64,000 nucleotides of DNA from Chitinophaga sp. HK235. GTDB lineage: Bacteria > Bacteroidota > Bacteroidia > Chitinophagales > Chitinophagaceae. The notes under the pieces were generated by a model. That model saw only the letters and a list, made by a program, of their open reading frames with translations. It had not been told where the DNA came from and made no database searches. The stretch covers positions 5,640,501-5,704,500 of the forward strand of contig NZ_CP073766.1 of assembly GCF_018255755.1 (NCBI RefSeq), read 5' to 3'. Below, piece after piece: positions 31,886-42,300 of the stretch; position 1 is the stretch's first letter; every line of letters starts with the position of its first letter. The translations under genes were made by a program, and so were the position numbers.

Positions 31886-34800
31886 ATGAAAAATCCAGCA
31901 AGCAGCAAGAGTGGCCTGACGTTTTCCCGTTATTTCACACGGGAAGGAGTGCCTCCGTATGAACAGTTCGAGTATGACCTGCGCTCGTCGGTGATCCGTA
32001 ATCCCGGTGGAGATGTGGTGTTTGAGATGAACAACGTGGAAGTGCCCAAAGGATGGTCGCAGATCGCGACTGATATCCTGGCACAGAAGTATTTCCGAAA
32101 GGCAGGCGTGCCTCAGGAAGACGGTAGTCTGGGCCGTGAAACGTCGGTGAAGCAGGTGGTGCATCGTATGGCTCACTGCTGGCAGGCGTGGGGAGAACGC
32201 TATGGGTATTTTGCTTCTCCGGAAGATGCACAGGTATTTTATGACGAGCTGGTTTATTGTATGCTGAATCAGGCTTGTGTGCCTAATTCGCCGCAATGGT
32301 TTAATACCGGGCTTTATGAGAGTTATGGTATCAAAGGAAAACCACAGGGACATTTTTATGTGGAACAACATACCGGTAAGCTGGAGAAGTCGACTTCTGC
32401 CTATGAAAGACCGCAGCCCCATGCGTGTTTTATTCTGAGTGTAGAAGATGATCTGGTAGGTGATGGTGGTATTATGGACTTGTGGATGCGGGAGGCCCGT
32501 ATTTTCAAATACGGCTCCGGTGTGGGCACTAATTTTTCCCATATCCGGGGAGAAGGAGAAAAACTGAGCGGTGGCGGCACTTCCAGCGGACTAATGAGTT
32601 TTCTGAAGATCGGCGACCGTGCTGCCGGCGCTATTAAGTCGGGCGGTACCACGCGCCGGGCAGCTAAAATGGTGTGCCTGGACCTGGACCATCCGGAAGT
32701 ACTGGATTTTATCAATTGGAAAGTAGAAGAGGAAAAAAAAGTAGCCGCATTGATAGCTGCCGGTTATTCTTCAGATTATGAGGGTGAGGCTTACCGGACT
32801 GTATCCGGCCAGAACTCCAACAATTCTGTTCGCATCCCCAACCGCTTTTTCCATCAGCTGGCTGCTGATGGCGACTGGGATCTGACAGCCCGTACTACCG
32901 GTAAAGCTGTCAAAACCATCAAGGCCAAAGATCTCTGGGACCAGATTGCCTATGCCGCCTGGCGTTGTGCAGATCCCGGCACCCAATATGATACGACCAT
33001 CAACGAATGGCATACCTGTCCACAAGGAGGCCGGATCAATGCTTCCAACCCCTGCTCTGAATACATGTTTCTGGACAATACCGCCTGTAACCTGGCTTCT
33101 GTCAACCTGCGGCGCTTTTTTGACGAGCAGCAGCGTCTTTTCGACGTACCGGGATTTGAATATACAGTGCGGCTGTGGACGGTGGTGCTGGAGATATCTG
33201 TATTGATGGCACAGTTCCCTTCCAGGGAGGTGGCTCAGTTGAGTTACGATTATCGTACGCTTGGGCTCGGTTATGCCAATCTGGGTTCCATGCTGATGGT
33301 AAATGGTATTGCCTATGACAGTGAAGAGGCTCGTGGTATTGCAGGAGCTATTACAGCTATTATGACCGGTGTGGCTTATCAGACATCAGCGGAGATGGCT
33401 TCGCATCTGGGCGCTTTCCCACGTTTTGCAGATAACCGGGAAGACATGTTGCGTGTGATGCGTAATCATCGTGCTGCCGCTTACGATGCAGCAGAAGCTT
33501 ATGAAGGGCTCGAAATTCTTCCCCAGGGTATCAATGCCCGGTTTTGCCCTGATTATCTGCTGAAAGCAGCTACAAGGGCCTGGGATGAGGCGGTGCAGGC
33601 AGGTGAGAAATATGGCTATCGTAATGCCCAGACAACAGTGATTGCTCCCACGGGGACCATCGGGCTGGTAATGGACTGTGATACTACAGGTGTAGAGCCT
33701 GATTTTGCGCTGGTAAAATTTAAAAAGCTGTCCGGTGGTGGTTATTTCAAAATCATCAACCAGTCTATTCCAACAGCCTTGCATAATCTGGGCTATCAGC
33801 CTCATGAAATAAGAGCAATTGTGGACTATGCAAAGGGTACCGGTTCTTTTGCCGGAGCGCCCTATATTAATCATCAGTCACTCAGTGAAAAAGGTTTTAT
33901 CGCTGAAGAGTTGAAAAAGCTGGATAGTGCGGTGGTTTCTTCCTTCGATATTTCCTTTGTGTTTAATGTTTATACGCTGGGAGAAGCTTGTCTGCAGCGG
34001 CTGGGCTTTACACCGGAGCAGTACTTTAATCTTGACTTCAGTTTGTTGCATGCGCTGGGATTTACGGATGCAGAGATAGAGGCAGCCAATGATTATATCT
34101 GTGGTACGATGACGATAGAAGGCGCGCCGTATCTGCAGGAGGCACATCTGCCGGTGTTTGACTGTGCCAACAAGTGTGGCAGACATGGTGAGCGTTATAT
34201 CCATCCGCATGGACATATCCGGATGATGGCGGCAGCGCAGCCGTTTATTTCCGGGGCTATTTCCAAAACGATCAACCTGCCGCATGAAGCGGAAGTGCAT
34301 GAAATAGCAGATGCCTATATGCTGAGCTGGGAGCTGGGACTCAAAGCCTGCGCGCTTTACAGGGATGGTAGTAAGTTGAGTCAACCGCTTAGTAATAAGA
34401 GTGATAAGAAGAAAAAAACAGATGTTGTAGCCACTACAGAATCTGCACAGATTTTAGATACCGACCAGTTGACGATTGAAGAGTTGCTGGAAGAAGTGAA
34501 CAAGCGGATGATCGCCAGTACGGATACTACGTTGAAGCGGCAGCTGTCAAGGATTGTAGAGCGTAAGACATTGCCAGCCAAACGGGGAGGTTTTACGCAG
34601 AAGGCAAAAGTTGGTGGACAGGCTATCTACCTGCATACGGGAGAATATAATGATGGCACACTGGGAGAGATTTTTATTGATCTGGCGAAGGAAGGATCTA
34701 CACTGCGTAGTATGATGAACTGCTTTGCCATAGCGGTTTCTGTAGGATTACAATATGGTGTGCCGCTGGAGGAATTCGTAGATAAGTTTGTATTTACCCG

Positions 34801-35200
34801 TTTTGAGCCGGCGGGGATGGTTGACCATCCGAACATTAAATCGGCTACATCGCTGGTGGATTATGTGTTCCGGGTATTGGGATATGAGTATCTGGGGCGT
34901 ACAGACCTGGTGCATTTGCTGGATGCGCCGGGGAATACCGGAGAAGAAGAGGATGAAAAAAACGATACCCATTTGTTGTCAGGTATGCGGGTGACTTATC
35001 ATGCGGGTAGTCCGAAAAGCGCGCCCAGAGCGGTAAAGCAGCAGCCGGCAGTCAAGCATTCTGCAGAAAACAGCACGCAGGATTATTTGCGCAGTATGCA
35101 GAGTGATGCCCCTGCCTGTAACGTTTGCGGGCATATTACAGTAAGGTCCGGCACTTGTTACAAATGCCTGAACTGCGGTAACAGCATGGGTTGTAGCTGA
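31886..35200 (+). CDS. nrdJ: Adenosylcobalamin-dependent (class II) ribonucleotide reductase
   Basis: A 1104-residue enzyme that reduces ribonucleotides to deoxyribonucleotides using a coenzyme-B12 radical. The start at 31886 is chosen because the family N-terminus (LTFSRYFTREGVPPYEQFEYD) follows it; an ATG at 31790 adds an unrelated hydrophobic leader and overlaps the regulatory site. Motifs include GSGVGTNFSHIRGEGEKLSGGG, NPCSEY (Cys390) and APTGTIGLVMDCDTTGVEPDF. A TSCPD domain (about 890-1010) and a C-terminal cysteine-rich ribbon (CNVCG from residue 1078, CYKCLNCG) end the protein. No NrdA/B is in the window. A hairpin follows at 35317. Confidence 0.97.
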   Translation: MKNPASSKSGLTFSRYFTREGVPPYEQFEYDLRSSVIRNPGGDVVFEMNNVEVPKGWSQIATDILAQKYFRKAGVPQEDGSLGRETSVKQVVHRMAHCWQAWGERYGYFASPEDAQVFYDELVYCMLNQACVPNSPQWFNTGLYESYGIKGKPQGHFYVEQHTGKLEKSTSAYERPQPHACFILSVEDDLVGDGGIMDLWMREARIFKYGSGVGTNFSHIRGEGEKLSGGGTSSGLMSFLKIGDRAAGAIKSGGTTRRAAKMVCLDLDHPEVLDFINWKVEEEKKVAALIAAGYSSDYEGEAYRTVSGQNSNNSVRIPNRFFHQLAADGDWDLTARTTGKAVKTIKAKDLWDQIAYAAWRCADPGTQYDTTINEWHTCPQGGRINASNPCSEYMFLDNTACNLASVNLRRFFDEQQRLFDVPGFEYTVRLWTVVLEISVLMAQFPSREVAQLSYDYRTLGLGYANLGSMLMVNGIAYDSEEARGIAGAITAIMTGVAYQTSAEMASHLGAFPRFADNREDMLRVMRNHRAAAYDAAEAYEGLEILPQGINARFCPDYLLKAATRAWDEAVQAGEKYGYRNAQTTVIAPTGTIGLVMDCDTTGVEPDFALVKFKKLSGGGYFKIINQSIPTALHNLGYQPHEIRAIVDYAKGTGSFAGAPYINHQSLSEKGFIAEELKKLDSAVVSSFDISFVFNVYTLGEACLQRLGFTPEQYFNLDFSLLHALGFTDAEIEAANDYICGTMTIEGAPYLQEAHLPVFDCANKCGRHGERYIHPHGHIRMMAAAQPFISGAISKTINLPHEAEVHEIADAYMLSWELGLKACALYRDGSKLSQPLSNKSDKKKKTDVVATTESAQILDTDQLTIEELLEEVNKRMIASTDTTLKRQLSRIVERKTLPAKRGGFTQKAKVGGQAIYLHTGEYNDGTLGEIFIDLAKEGSTLRSMMNCFAIAVSVGLQYGVPLEEFVDKFVFTRFEPAGMVDHPNIKSATSLVDYVFRVLGYEYLGRTDLVHLLDAPGNTGEEEDEKNDTHLLSGMRVTYHAGSPKSAPRAVKQQPAVKHSAENSTQDYLRSMQSDAPACNVCGHITVRSGTCYKCLNCGNSMGCS

Positions 35201-35316
35201 TTTGATGTTGCAACTCTTGTTAACGATATGTTATTGTGCCTTTAAAATTTCAAAGAAAAATAACATGCACTTACCTTTGTATTCAAATAGGGTTTTCATA
35301 GGATAGTAACAAATTG

Positions 35317-35346
35317 AGGGCGCTTTTCTAGGCGCCCTTACTTTTT
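35317..35346 (+). terminator. Intrinsic terminator
   Basis: AGGGCGC (35317-35323) pairs with GCGCCCT (35332-35338), 8-nt loop, followed by TACTTTTTT. It may end nrdJ or a short transcript started at 35272. Confidence 0.75.
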
Positions 35347-35549
35347 TCCAAAAACCCCGGTTTGAAACACCGTTTTTGACCTCCCTTCTTCTGGCCTATT
35401 ACTCCAATGGGGTATTAGGGTATTTCATTTTGTCTAATTTTAAGCCTTTTAATTTTCATTTCTGAAGTTTTGCGTTTTCATATTAGAAAATATTTAATTT
35501 TTATCCTTTTCTAACTGTCACCATATAATTTTATTATATTTGTTATTGT

Positions 35550-35668
35550 ATTAATTTTTATTATGGTTACTGTCCTATGAAAAACCAAATATTCCTACAC
35601 CGCGTGATTCATCATGCACTGTAAATGACTCTCGAAAGCAATGGTTCGTCCATTGCTTTTGTTTTTTT
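35550..35668 (+). ncRNA. Candidate small RNA or leader transcript
   Basis: A predicted transcript of about 115 nt between the -7 box TATATTTG at 35535 and the T tract after the stem at 35635-35659. It contains a 15-residue frame (35577-35624) reading MKNQIFLHRVIHHAL, whose start overlaps the stop of a 5-codon frame. It could be a regulatory RNA or an attenuator leader for the secreted-protein gene at 35750. Confidence 0.35.
35635..35668 (+). terminator. Intrinsic terminator
   Basis: AAAGCAATGG (35635-35644) pairs exactly with CCATTGCTTT (35650-35659), 5-nt loop, then TGTTTTTTT. It lies 80 bp before the next gene and so would act as an upstream attenuator or end a small RNA. Confidence 0.85.
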
Positions 35669-35749
35669 ACGGGTTTATACGTATTTTTTTTAGGCATGAG
35701 AAATCTCAGAATATAATTGTATTTTTAAGACTCGAAAAATTGACGCCTT

Positions 35750-36277
35750 ATGAAAAAGCTGTTGTTCTTGCTGCTGGTAGTTTTGGCCGCAGCCACATCA
35801 GCAAATGCCAACACTGGTGGTGGGAATGGTGACAACACCTGCACCTGTAAAGCCGGGGAGAACAATGGAGATAAAAACGGGGATAACAACGATAACCGTA
35901 ATAATGCCAGAAATAATGATAAAGCCAAACCTGTACGGGTAGAAGAGTTTGTATTATTATTTCCCCGGGTAGAGACGGCTGAGAAAGTAGATGAAGCAGA
36001 GTTGGAAAAAGCTATTGTGGACCTTTACAAATGGTATTTACAAAACGAAACAAAAATAAACACCAACGACTTCCTGAAAGGAAGTGGTAAGGAGCTGGCA
36101 TTCCCCTTCAAGGTGGATCCCAAGACCTTACAGCAGTATTTCCTTTTCATCAAGAAAAACTTTCCGGGCTTCAATGAGGAGTTCCTTTCCACACTGAAGC
36201 GTAACCGTAAGAAAGATGCACCTGTTACTGTACGTGATGAAATGGATAATCCTATGTCGATTTCCGTAAACAGATAA
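35750..36277 (+). CDS. Secreted protein with Asn/Asp/Gly-rich segment, unknown function
   Basis: A 175-residue protein with a clear signal peptide (MKKLLFLLLVVLAAATSANA). After it comes a low-complexity stretch rich in Asn, Gly and Asp (about residues 20-60) holding two Cys in CTC. The rest (about 62-175) is a mixed helical domain with YKWYLQNETKINTNDFL and QYFLFIKKNFPGFNEEFLSTL, which I do not recognise. A gene for a YcxB-like membrane protein starts 21 bp downstream, so they may be co-expressed. Confidence 0.75.
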   Translation: MKKLLFLLLVVLAAATSANANTGGGNGDNTCTCKAGENNGDKNGDNNDNRNNARNNDKAKPVRVEEFVLLFPRVETAEKVDEAELEKAIVDLYKWYLQNETKINTNDFLKGSGKELAFPFKVDPKTLQQYFLFIKKNFPGFNEEFLSTLKRNRKKDAPVTVRDEMDNPMSISVNR

Positions 36278-36298
36278 AATCGTTTTGCCAGGCGCCTA

Positions 36299-36787
36299 AT
36301 GCAGTTAGAGTTCAGTTACAATAAGGGAGATGTGTTGCATGCATTACGCTATCATTTTATGCAGCGGGGTGAAATTAAGGTGTTCCGAAACACCCTTATT
36401 ATCTTGTTGCTGGCTACGATAGCGGGCTATTCCTTTAACCTGGTCACACCCGGCACTCTTTCCGGCATAGCCGTCATGGTACTCCTGCTCGGGCTCGTTT
36501 TCTGGTATCTCCTCCCCATTTCCATCTACAACAAGGCCGCTACCTTCAAAGACAATATCCAGCTCCGCTATTCCGACGAAGGCATACAAATCTCTACCAG
36601 CGCCAGTGACCACGAACGTTCTATCAGCTGGAAAAGCTTTTACCGCGTAGTGGAAACCAAAAAATTCTTCTTCCTCTACAGGGATAAAAAATCCTTCTTC
36701 CTCATTCCTATTAGTGCTTTTAAAACGGAAGATGCGTACGAACTCTTCTCAACTATGATGAAGTCTAAATTTAACACCAGCTATTAA
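36299..36787 (+). CDS. YcxB-like membrane protein
   Basis: A 162-residue protein with two membrane helices (about 30-50 and 57-75) and a C-terminal cytoplasmic domain (about 85-160). That domain carries YSDEGIQISTSASDHERSISWKSFYRVVETKKFFFLYRDKKSFFLIPISAF, the pattern of the YcxB-like family (YcxB is a Bacillus member). The family role is unknown. Spacing of 21 bp to the upstream secreted protein suggests one transcript. The terminator at 36924 lies beyond it. Confidence 0.75.
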   Translation: MQLEFSYNKGDVLHALRYHFMQRGEIKVFRNTLIILLLATIAGYSFNLVTPGTLSGIAVMVLLLGLVFWYLLPISIYNKAATFKDNIQLRYSDEGIQISTSASDHERSISWKSFYRVVETKKFFFLYRDKKSFFLIPISAFKTEDAYELFSTMMKSKFNTSY

Positions 36788-36923
36788 CTCAGGCAGATGA
36801 TGTTTTAGCTGATGGGGCTGATTCTCCTGATGAGCGGAGATTGTGTTTTGCTGATCTTGATGCCGGAGATTTAATTTTCTGATAAATAGAAATTGTATTT
36901 TTTTATATATGATATTTAATTCA

Positions 36924-36952
36924 AAAGCCCGCTGGTAAGATCAGCGGGCTTT
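36924..36952. terminator. Bidirectional terminator
   Basis: AAAGCCCGCTG (36924-36934) pairs exactly with CAGCGGGCTTT (36942-36952), 7-nt loop. It lies between the YcxB-like gene and the convergent DUF2490 gene. Confidence 0.8.
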
Positions 36953-37021
36953 ATGTTTGTATTATAGATTAATACATTTATAATTTTTGATTATCTGTTT
37001 GGCGCAGTAATATCAAATGCA

Positions 37022-37738
37022 TCAGAGATTAATGTTCTGGAATACACTGAAATGCAGGATATGGTTCATGGTTTTGGCTCCGCTATTTACCTGTACAAGC
37101 TGGTTCATATAGCCGATGTCAGCTTTGAGGTTGGGACTGATCTGATAGCCAAAGGCGGTCAGAAACCGGTTCTGATCAAAAAGGAGATTGCTGATACTAT
37201 TACCCCAGAGATTCAGGAAAATTTCGTCCTGTAATGCCACATAAAACCGGGTTGGCTGCTGGTGATGGCGGATGGTCAACTGGGTACGGTTGAAATACCG
37301 CAGGCGGTTGCCATATTTCCAGTCACCTATAGCCTCATGGGCACCAGGTGCTGAGGGTTGTGCTACCCAGCGCTGTTCCAGCCGGAAACGGTGGGTCATA
37401 TCGATTTTAGGGGCTTTGTAAATGTATTGCTCAAAAATACGCTGCTCCGGCAGCCAGGTATCGCTGACATTGTTATACGTAGGCACAAAAGCATATCCCA
37501 ATAATACCTGGTGCTGTTTGTTGATAGCATATTGCAGCCCTCCCCTCATCAGCAGCTGTCCCTTATTGCTGATTCCGTCTCTGATACGTAGCTGCACATC
37601 GAAGGGAACCGACCAGTGCTGATTGATTTTCATTGTCCCGAAATAAGTGTACCAGTGCTGGTAGGCATGCGTGGTTTCCTGGGCCGAGGCATAGCGGGTA
37701 AGGGCTATTACGGCCAGTAATAACAGTACTTTCTTCAT
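37022..37738 (-). CDS. DUF2490 outer-membrane beta-barrel protein
   Basis: A 238-residue protein with a signal peptide (MKKVLLLLAVIALTRYASAQ). The mature part is a run of amphipathic strands: HQHWYTYFG-like opening, WSVPFDVQLRIRDGISNKG, HQVLLGYAFVPTYNN, MTHRFRLEQRWV, NRLRYFNRTQLTIRHHQ. This matches the DUF2490 barrel family of Bacteroidota. Family members are probably outer-membrane proteins of unknown substrate. It is transcribed towards the terminator at 36924. Confidence 0.82.
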   Translation of the reverse strand: MKKVLLLLAVIALTRYASAQETTHAYQHWYTYFGTMKINQHWSVPFDVQLRIRDGISNKGQLLMRGGLQYAINKQHQVLLGYAFVPTYNNVSDTWLPEQRIFEQYIYKAPKIDMTHRFRLEQRWVAQPSAPGAHEAIGDWKYGNRLRYFNRTQLTIRHHQQPTRFYVALQDEIFLNLWGNSISNLLFDQNRFLTAFGYQISPNLKADIGYMNQLVQVNSGAKTMNHILHFSVFQNINL

Positions 37739-37832
37739 AAAAATGCTTAAAACTTATTATAGGGGGGATTAAAGATAAAGCAAGTGCGGCATTGATAAAA
37801 ACGGGAAGACGAGGATCAGGGCCTTACAGAAC

Positions 37833-37858
37833 AAAAAAGCGCCCGCAAAAGCGGGCGC
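37833..37858 (-). terminator. Terminator of the susCD operon
   Basis: On the minus strand GCGCCCGC (37858-37851) pairs with GCGGGCGC (37846-37839) across a 4-nt TTTT loop, and six T residues follow. It lies 33 bp beyond the SusD stop at 37892. Confidence 0.9.
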
Positions 37859-37891
37859 CGGTTGATTGTTTTAGTTGATTGTGTTTTTTTG

Positions 37892-39382
37892 TTAAAATTT
37901 GTTAAACCACAGTTTAGTGCCTTTCACATCGCCTCCAATTGCCTTGGCGGCATTTTCATATGATGTTTTATTAACGGTTTGTTCGGAGATCAGGTAAGTA
38001 AGGCGGTATGGCACAAAAGGCGTGGAAGGGTCCATAGAACCAGATACTGGTGCTATGAACAAGGCTTCTCCGCCTGGTTTTTTGAAGTTGAGCCTGGTGC
38101 GCTCAAACCAGCCCTGCAAACCCTGAGGATAGAGTGCCAGCCATTTCTGCGTACCGATTACATTACGCCAGTCGCTGGCGTTGTAGGGCACTTTTGCGAT
38201 GTAGCTGTTGATAGCAGAGTCATCGATACTTCTGTCATCTGCCAGTTTTTTCCAGAAGCCGATAGATGCTTTGATACCATTGGTGTAGTGGGTGGCGGCG
38301 TCGCCTACGTTCATGCCGCGGGCGGCTGCTTCTGCCAGGATAAACTCCACTTCCGCATAATCCATCAGAATACCGGGCATAACGGCGCTATAGATCTGTT
38401 TACCAGGATAGGAAAACTTTCCGGGTGCAGGCCGGGTTTTATCAGCACTGGCCCAGCCGTAAGGCATTCCGTTGACGACCTGGTCATCTTTGGAAGGACG
38501 GGCATAGATGGCCAGTCTGGGATCGGCTACACTTTTCATATAGTCTACCAGGGTAGCACTTACGAAAAAGTCAGAGATCTCCCTTTCGGAATCATTGAAG
38601 GGGAATTTATTGGGAGCAGCGTTCAGATAGGTGAACAACGCATTATCATCGTTGCTGGTAAATGCCTGCTGGTAATTGGCTTCTATGATTTCCCGGGCTT
38701 TGGCATCATTAGTATCAGCCATACGGATGGCGATACGCAACAGCAGTGAGTGGGCCAGTTTGTTCCATTTGTCAGCACTGCCGAGATAGATCACGTCGCC
38801 GGTGGCCAGCGTGCCTTTGGTGACATCCAGTATTTTGATCTGTGCCTGCAGGGTATCAATCAACCGGGCATAGACCGTTTGGGCGTCATCGTAGGCGGGA
38901 GTGATATTACCGGCGTCGAGCTGGAACGTGCTGGAATAGGGTAGGTTGCCGTAGGCGTCAGCGAGTACCTGGTATATCCAGCAGGCGGTGATCCGGGCGA
39001 TGGCCGTTTGGGCAGCTATTTTCGGATCATCAAGTTTGTTACCGTTTTGACGGACAACGTTATTGAGATTGTTAAGTGAAATACGGTACAGATTGTTCCA
39101 GAGTGTGGAGTTGTTGCCTTCGTCCAGTTTGTAGCGGCTGTCGTCTGTACGGGAGTTGCCAGACCAATACTGGGCATAGTGCGTACCGATATAACCGTTC
39201 TGGAGGCCGCTGTACAGCACGTCCATGGCGTTTTTCTGGGCACCGGCCAGCAGGTACTGCGGATCGGCGGTAGTGGGTTTCGTAGGGTCGTGATTGATAT
39301 CATCGAGCTTTTTACAGCCGGAGAACACGATGGTGGTCAGCAGTAGAAAAGCGGAGCTATATTTCAGGATCTTGTTAGTCAT
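37892..39382 (-). CDS. SusD/RagB-family nutrient-binding lipoprotein
   Basis: A 496-residue surface lipoprotein that captures substrate for the partner SusC transporter. The start at 39382 gives a proper lipoprotein signal with lipobox VFSGC (Cys23); an upstream ATG at 39529 would bury it. DDINHDPTKPTTADPQYLLAGAQKNAMDVL and the later TPR-like helices match the SusD-like group 2 family. It sits 11 bp after SusC. No glycosidase, sulfatase or peptidase is adjacent, so the substrate cannot be deduced. Confidence 0.93.
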   Translation of the reverse strand: MTNKILKYSSAFLLLTTIVFSGCKKLDDINHDPTKPTTADPQYLLAGAQKNAMDVLYSGLQNGYIGTHYAQYWSGNSRTDDSRYKLDEGNNSTLWNNLYRISLNNLNNVVRQNGNKLDDPKIAAQTAIARITACWIYQVLADAYGNLPYSSTFQLDAGNITPAYDDAQTVYARLIDTLQAQIKILDVTKGTLATGDVIYLGSADKWNKLAHSLLLRIAIRMADTNDAKAREIIEANYQQAFTSNDDNALFTYLNAAPNKFPFNDSEREISDFFVSATLVDYMKSVADPRLAIYARPSKDDQVVNGMPYGWASADKTRPAPGKFSYPGKQIYSAVMPGILMDYAEVEFILAEAAARGMNVGDAATHYTNGIKASIGFWKKLADDRSIDDSAINSYIAKVPYNASDWRNVIGTQKWLALYPQGLQGWFERTRLNFKKPGGEALFIAPVSGSMDPSTPFVPYRLTYLISEQTVNKTSYENAAKAIGGDVKGTKLWFNKF

Positions 39383-39393
39383 CTTCACGAATT

Positions 39394-42300
39394 TTAGAAT
39401 GATACACTCAGGTTTAAGCCATAAGAGCGGAGTGAAGGCAAGGCCCCTCCTTCTATCCCCTGTACGTTGGTAGAGGAGTTGATAATATTGGCCGGGTCTA
39501 CGTTGGGCGCGTTTGATTTGATCAGCCACAGGTTACGGCCATAGAGGGAAAGGCGTGCGTTCTGGGCGCCGATCTTTCTGTACCATGATTCCGGAAGGTT
39601 GTAACCGATTTTAGCTTCTCTCAGGTAGACGTAACTGGCATCATACAGATTAGCTTTGCTGATCACGTTGCCGCCATTGGAACTGAAGTGGTCCTGCGCA
39701 GTGATGTTGACTGTATTAGGATGGCCATCGGCGGTAACACCGGGCACTACGATACCTGTTTCGCGGATATTGTTTTCCACTGTGCTTTGCAGCAGGCCCG
39801 ACTTCTCACCGTACAGGTTGGTGTACGAGAAGAAATTGCCACCATGCTGGAAGTCTATCAGAGCGGAGAGGTAAATACCCTTGTAGGTGAAGGAGTTGGT
39901 GATACCTCCTACATAGTCCGGATAGGCGTTGCCGATAGGCACGTTTGTTTTGGTAGGCACATAGTGTCCCTGTGCGTCTACTACTTTCTGACCGTTGAGG
40001 TACGTGTAATCGGTACCGATGATGGTGCCAAGCGGCTGGCCTACCATAGCCACTACAGATACTTTCTGGGTACGGCGGTCGGTGCCGATGAGGAGAACCG
40101 GCAGGGAGGTATTATACTGTTGTATGTCGAGGTTGAGCAGTTTGTTGCGGTTGCGGGCGATATTGGCGCTGATATCCCAGCGGAAGCCGTTTTTAAGGCG
40201 GATAGGATTCAGGTTCAGGCCGATTTCGATACCGCTGTTCTGTACGCTGCCGCCATTGACATATGCGCTGGTATATCCGGTAGCAGCGGGCAATGTCAGC
40301 GCGATGATCTGGTCTCTGGTAGTGCGGTTGTAGTAGGTAAAGTCAACGCCTACACGATTGTCCAGGAATTTCAGTTCCACCCCTGTTTCCACTTCGGAGG
40401 TACGTTCGGGTTTGAGGTCTTTGTTGTATTTGGTGGCAGAAGCCTGTGTGACCGGATAAGAGCCGAACGGAGGTACAAAATCGTAGGTGTTGTAAATCCT
40501 GTACGGGTCGGCGTCGTTACCTACAGCGGCCAGGCTGCCTCTTACCTTACCAAAGGAGAGCCATTTCCATTCCTTCAGCAGGTCAGAGAATACGAAGGAA
40601 AGGGATGCTGACGGGTAGAAGTATTGATTGTTGCCTTTTACGAGTGTGGAGCTCCAGTCGCTGCGGCCGGTGAGGTCGAGGAACAGCATATTTTTATAGC
40701 CCAGATTCGCGGTAGCGAAAGCAGAGTTGATCTGTTTTTCGTAGAACTCATCGATAGACTGGGCTGGCTGTACGGAGTTGGCAAGATTGTATACATCTTT
40801 GATGGTAAGGCCCTGTACAGTGCTGCCTCCGGTGGTAGTCCAGCGGCGGTGCATGATATTGCCGCCTACAGTGGCATTGAGCTGAAAATCGTGCCCGAAG
40901 TTTCTTTTAATATCAGCAGTCATCTGATAGTTCATTTCGCGGGAGGTACGTACCCGTTTGATATAACCACCTACAAAATAATCTCTGGCAGTCCTTTCTT
41001 CTTCGAGGGTGTTGTAATCGTCCATGAATACACGGCCGGAGAAGCTGAGCCATTTGTTGGCGTCTATGTCTACACCAGCGAAACCAAAGAGTCGGTTGCG
41101 ACTGTCGGTTTCATAGTCCATATAACGGTTCCAGTAAGGGCCGTTGCTGGAGAGTGGAGCGGGGTTGTCCCAGGCTTTGCGGTTCCAGGTGCTCTGGGAG
41201 CCGTCGTCGTATTTGTAACGTTTTTCCATGTCGAGGTCGAGCTGACGCTGACCGTACATGGTAAACTGCAGTGCCGGGTTGGGGCCTGTAAAGCCGGTAC
41301 CGGGGCGGCCTTTGGCATTAAGGGCTACATAATTCACAGCAGCTACTGTTCTAACGCCTTTGGTTACTTCGTAATTGCCGTTGAACGACAGGTTATTACG
41401 TTTAATGGAGGCGTTAGGGAGCACAAAAGTCTGGTCCATATTGCCGTAGGAAAGGCGGAAACCACCTTTGTCGTTACTGCCGGCCATGGATATATTATTT
41501 GTAAGGGTAAAGCCTGTTCTGTAGAAGTCTCTTACGTTGTTGGGATGCGCTGCCCAGGGGGCTGTCTGACCAAAGTAGGGATTGTTTTTGTTTTTATCCC
41601 ATGACCAGTACGGACGTACGAGGCGACCATCGAGTTTAGGACCCCAGGAGGCATCTTCATAGTACTGCGGCATCAGGTCATAACGGCCTTTGCCGTTATT
41701 GTCGTCGTAGGTACCACTTTGTGCATTGAGGAAGCCCTCTGGATTTTTGTTGTAAAACAGCGTATCGAAACGAGGACTGGAGCCACCACCGTATTGATTT
41801 TGATAGTCGGGCAGTTTGTATACCTGGTCTATCTGAGCATTGAGACTATAGGTAACGCCTATACCGCGTTCTGAGTCCGGGCGTTTTTTGGTGGTGATGA
41901 GCATTACGCCATTGGCACCGCGGCTGCCATAGAGTGCGGTGGCTGCAGCGCCTTTTAGCACAGAGATATTTTCGATGTCTTCCGGATTGATGTCCTGGAG
42001 AGGGCTACCATAATCGTAACCGCCACCGCCATTGAGCTGACCGCCCTGGTTGGTGTTGTTGTTCATCATGGGCACCCCGTCGATCACGAAGAAGGCGTTG
42101 TTGTCGCCGAGGATGGATTTAACACCACGGATGGTGATTTTGGTGGCACCACCCATAGAGCCGCTGTTGGTATTGATTTGTACGCCTGGCACCTTGCCGG
42201 TAAGGGCGTTTACGAAGTTGACTTCTTTTGCTTCCTGTACAGTGCTGCCACTCACTTCCTGTATGGCATATCCCACGGAGCGTGGATTTTTTCTGATACC

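Larger units (their letters stand above)
35201..35749 (+). other. 549-bp intergenic region with two predicted short transcripts
   Basis: No ordinary gene is visible. A -7-like TACCTTTG (35272-35279) is followed by a hairpin terminator at 35317, and a TATATTTG (35535-35542) is followed by a terminator at 35635. Each pair could make a short RNA of about 60 and 120 nt. Two tiny overlapping frames lie inside the second: MVTVL (35563-35580) and a 15-residue frame (35577-35624) joined by ATGA. Confidence 0.45.

Noticed and set aside
36828..36871. Near repeat TGATGAGCGGAGATT and TGATGCCGGAGATT, 30 bp apart
   Set aside because: Only two imperfect copies, no consistent spacing to a promoter, and the stretch is just CTGAT-rich; not a convincing site.
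40624..41604. Open frame of 326 codons antisense to the SusC gene
   Set aside because: Long antisense frames arise from the codon bias of the barrel-encoding strand; there is no recognisable protein signal.
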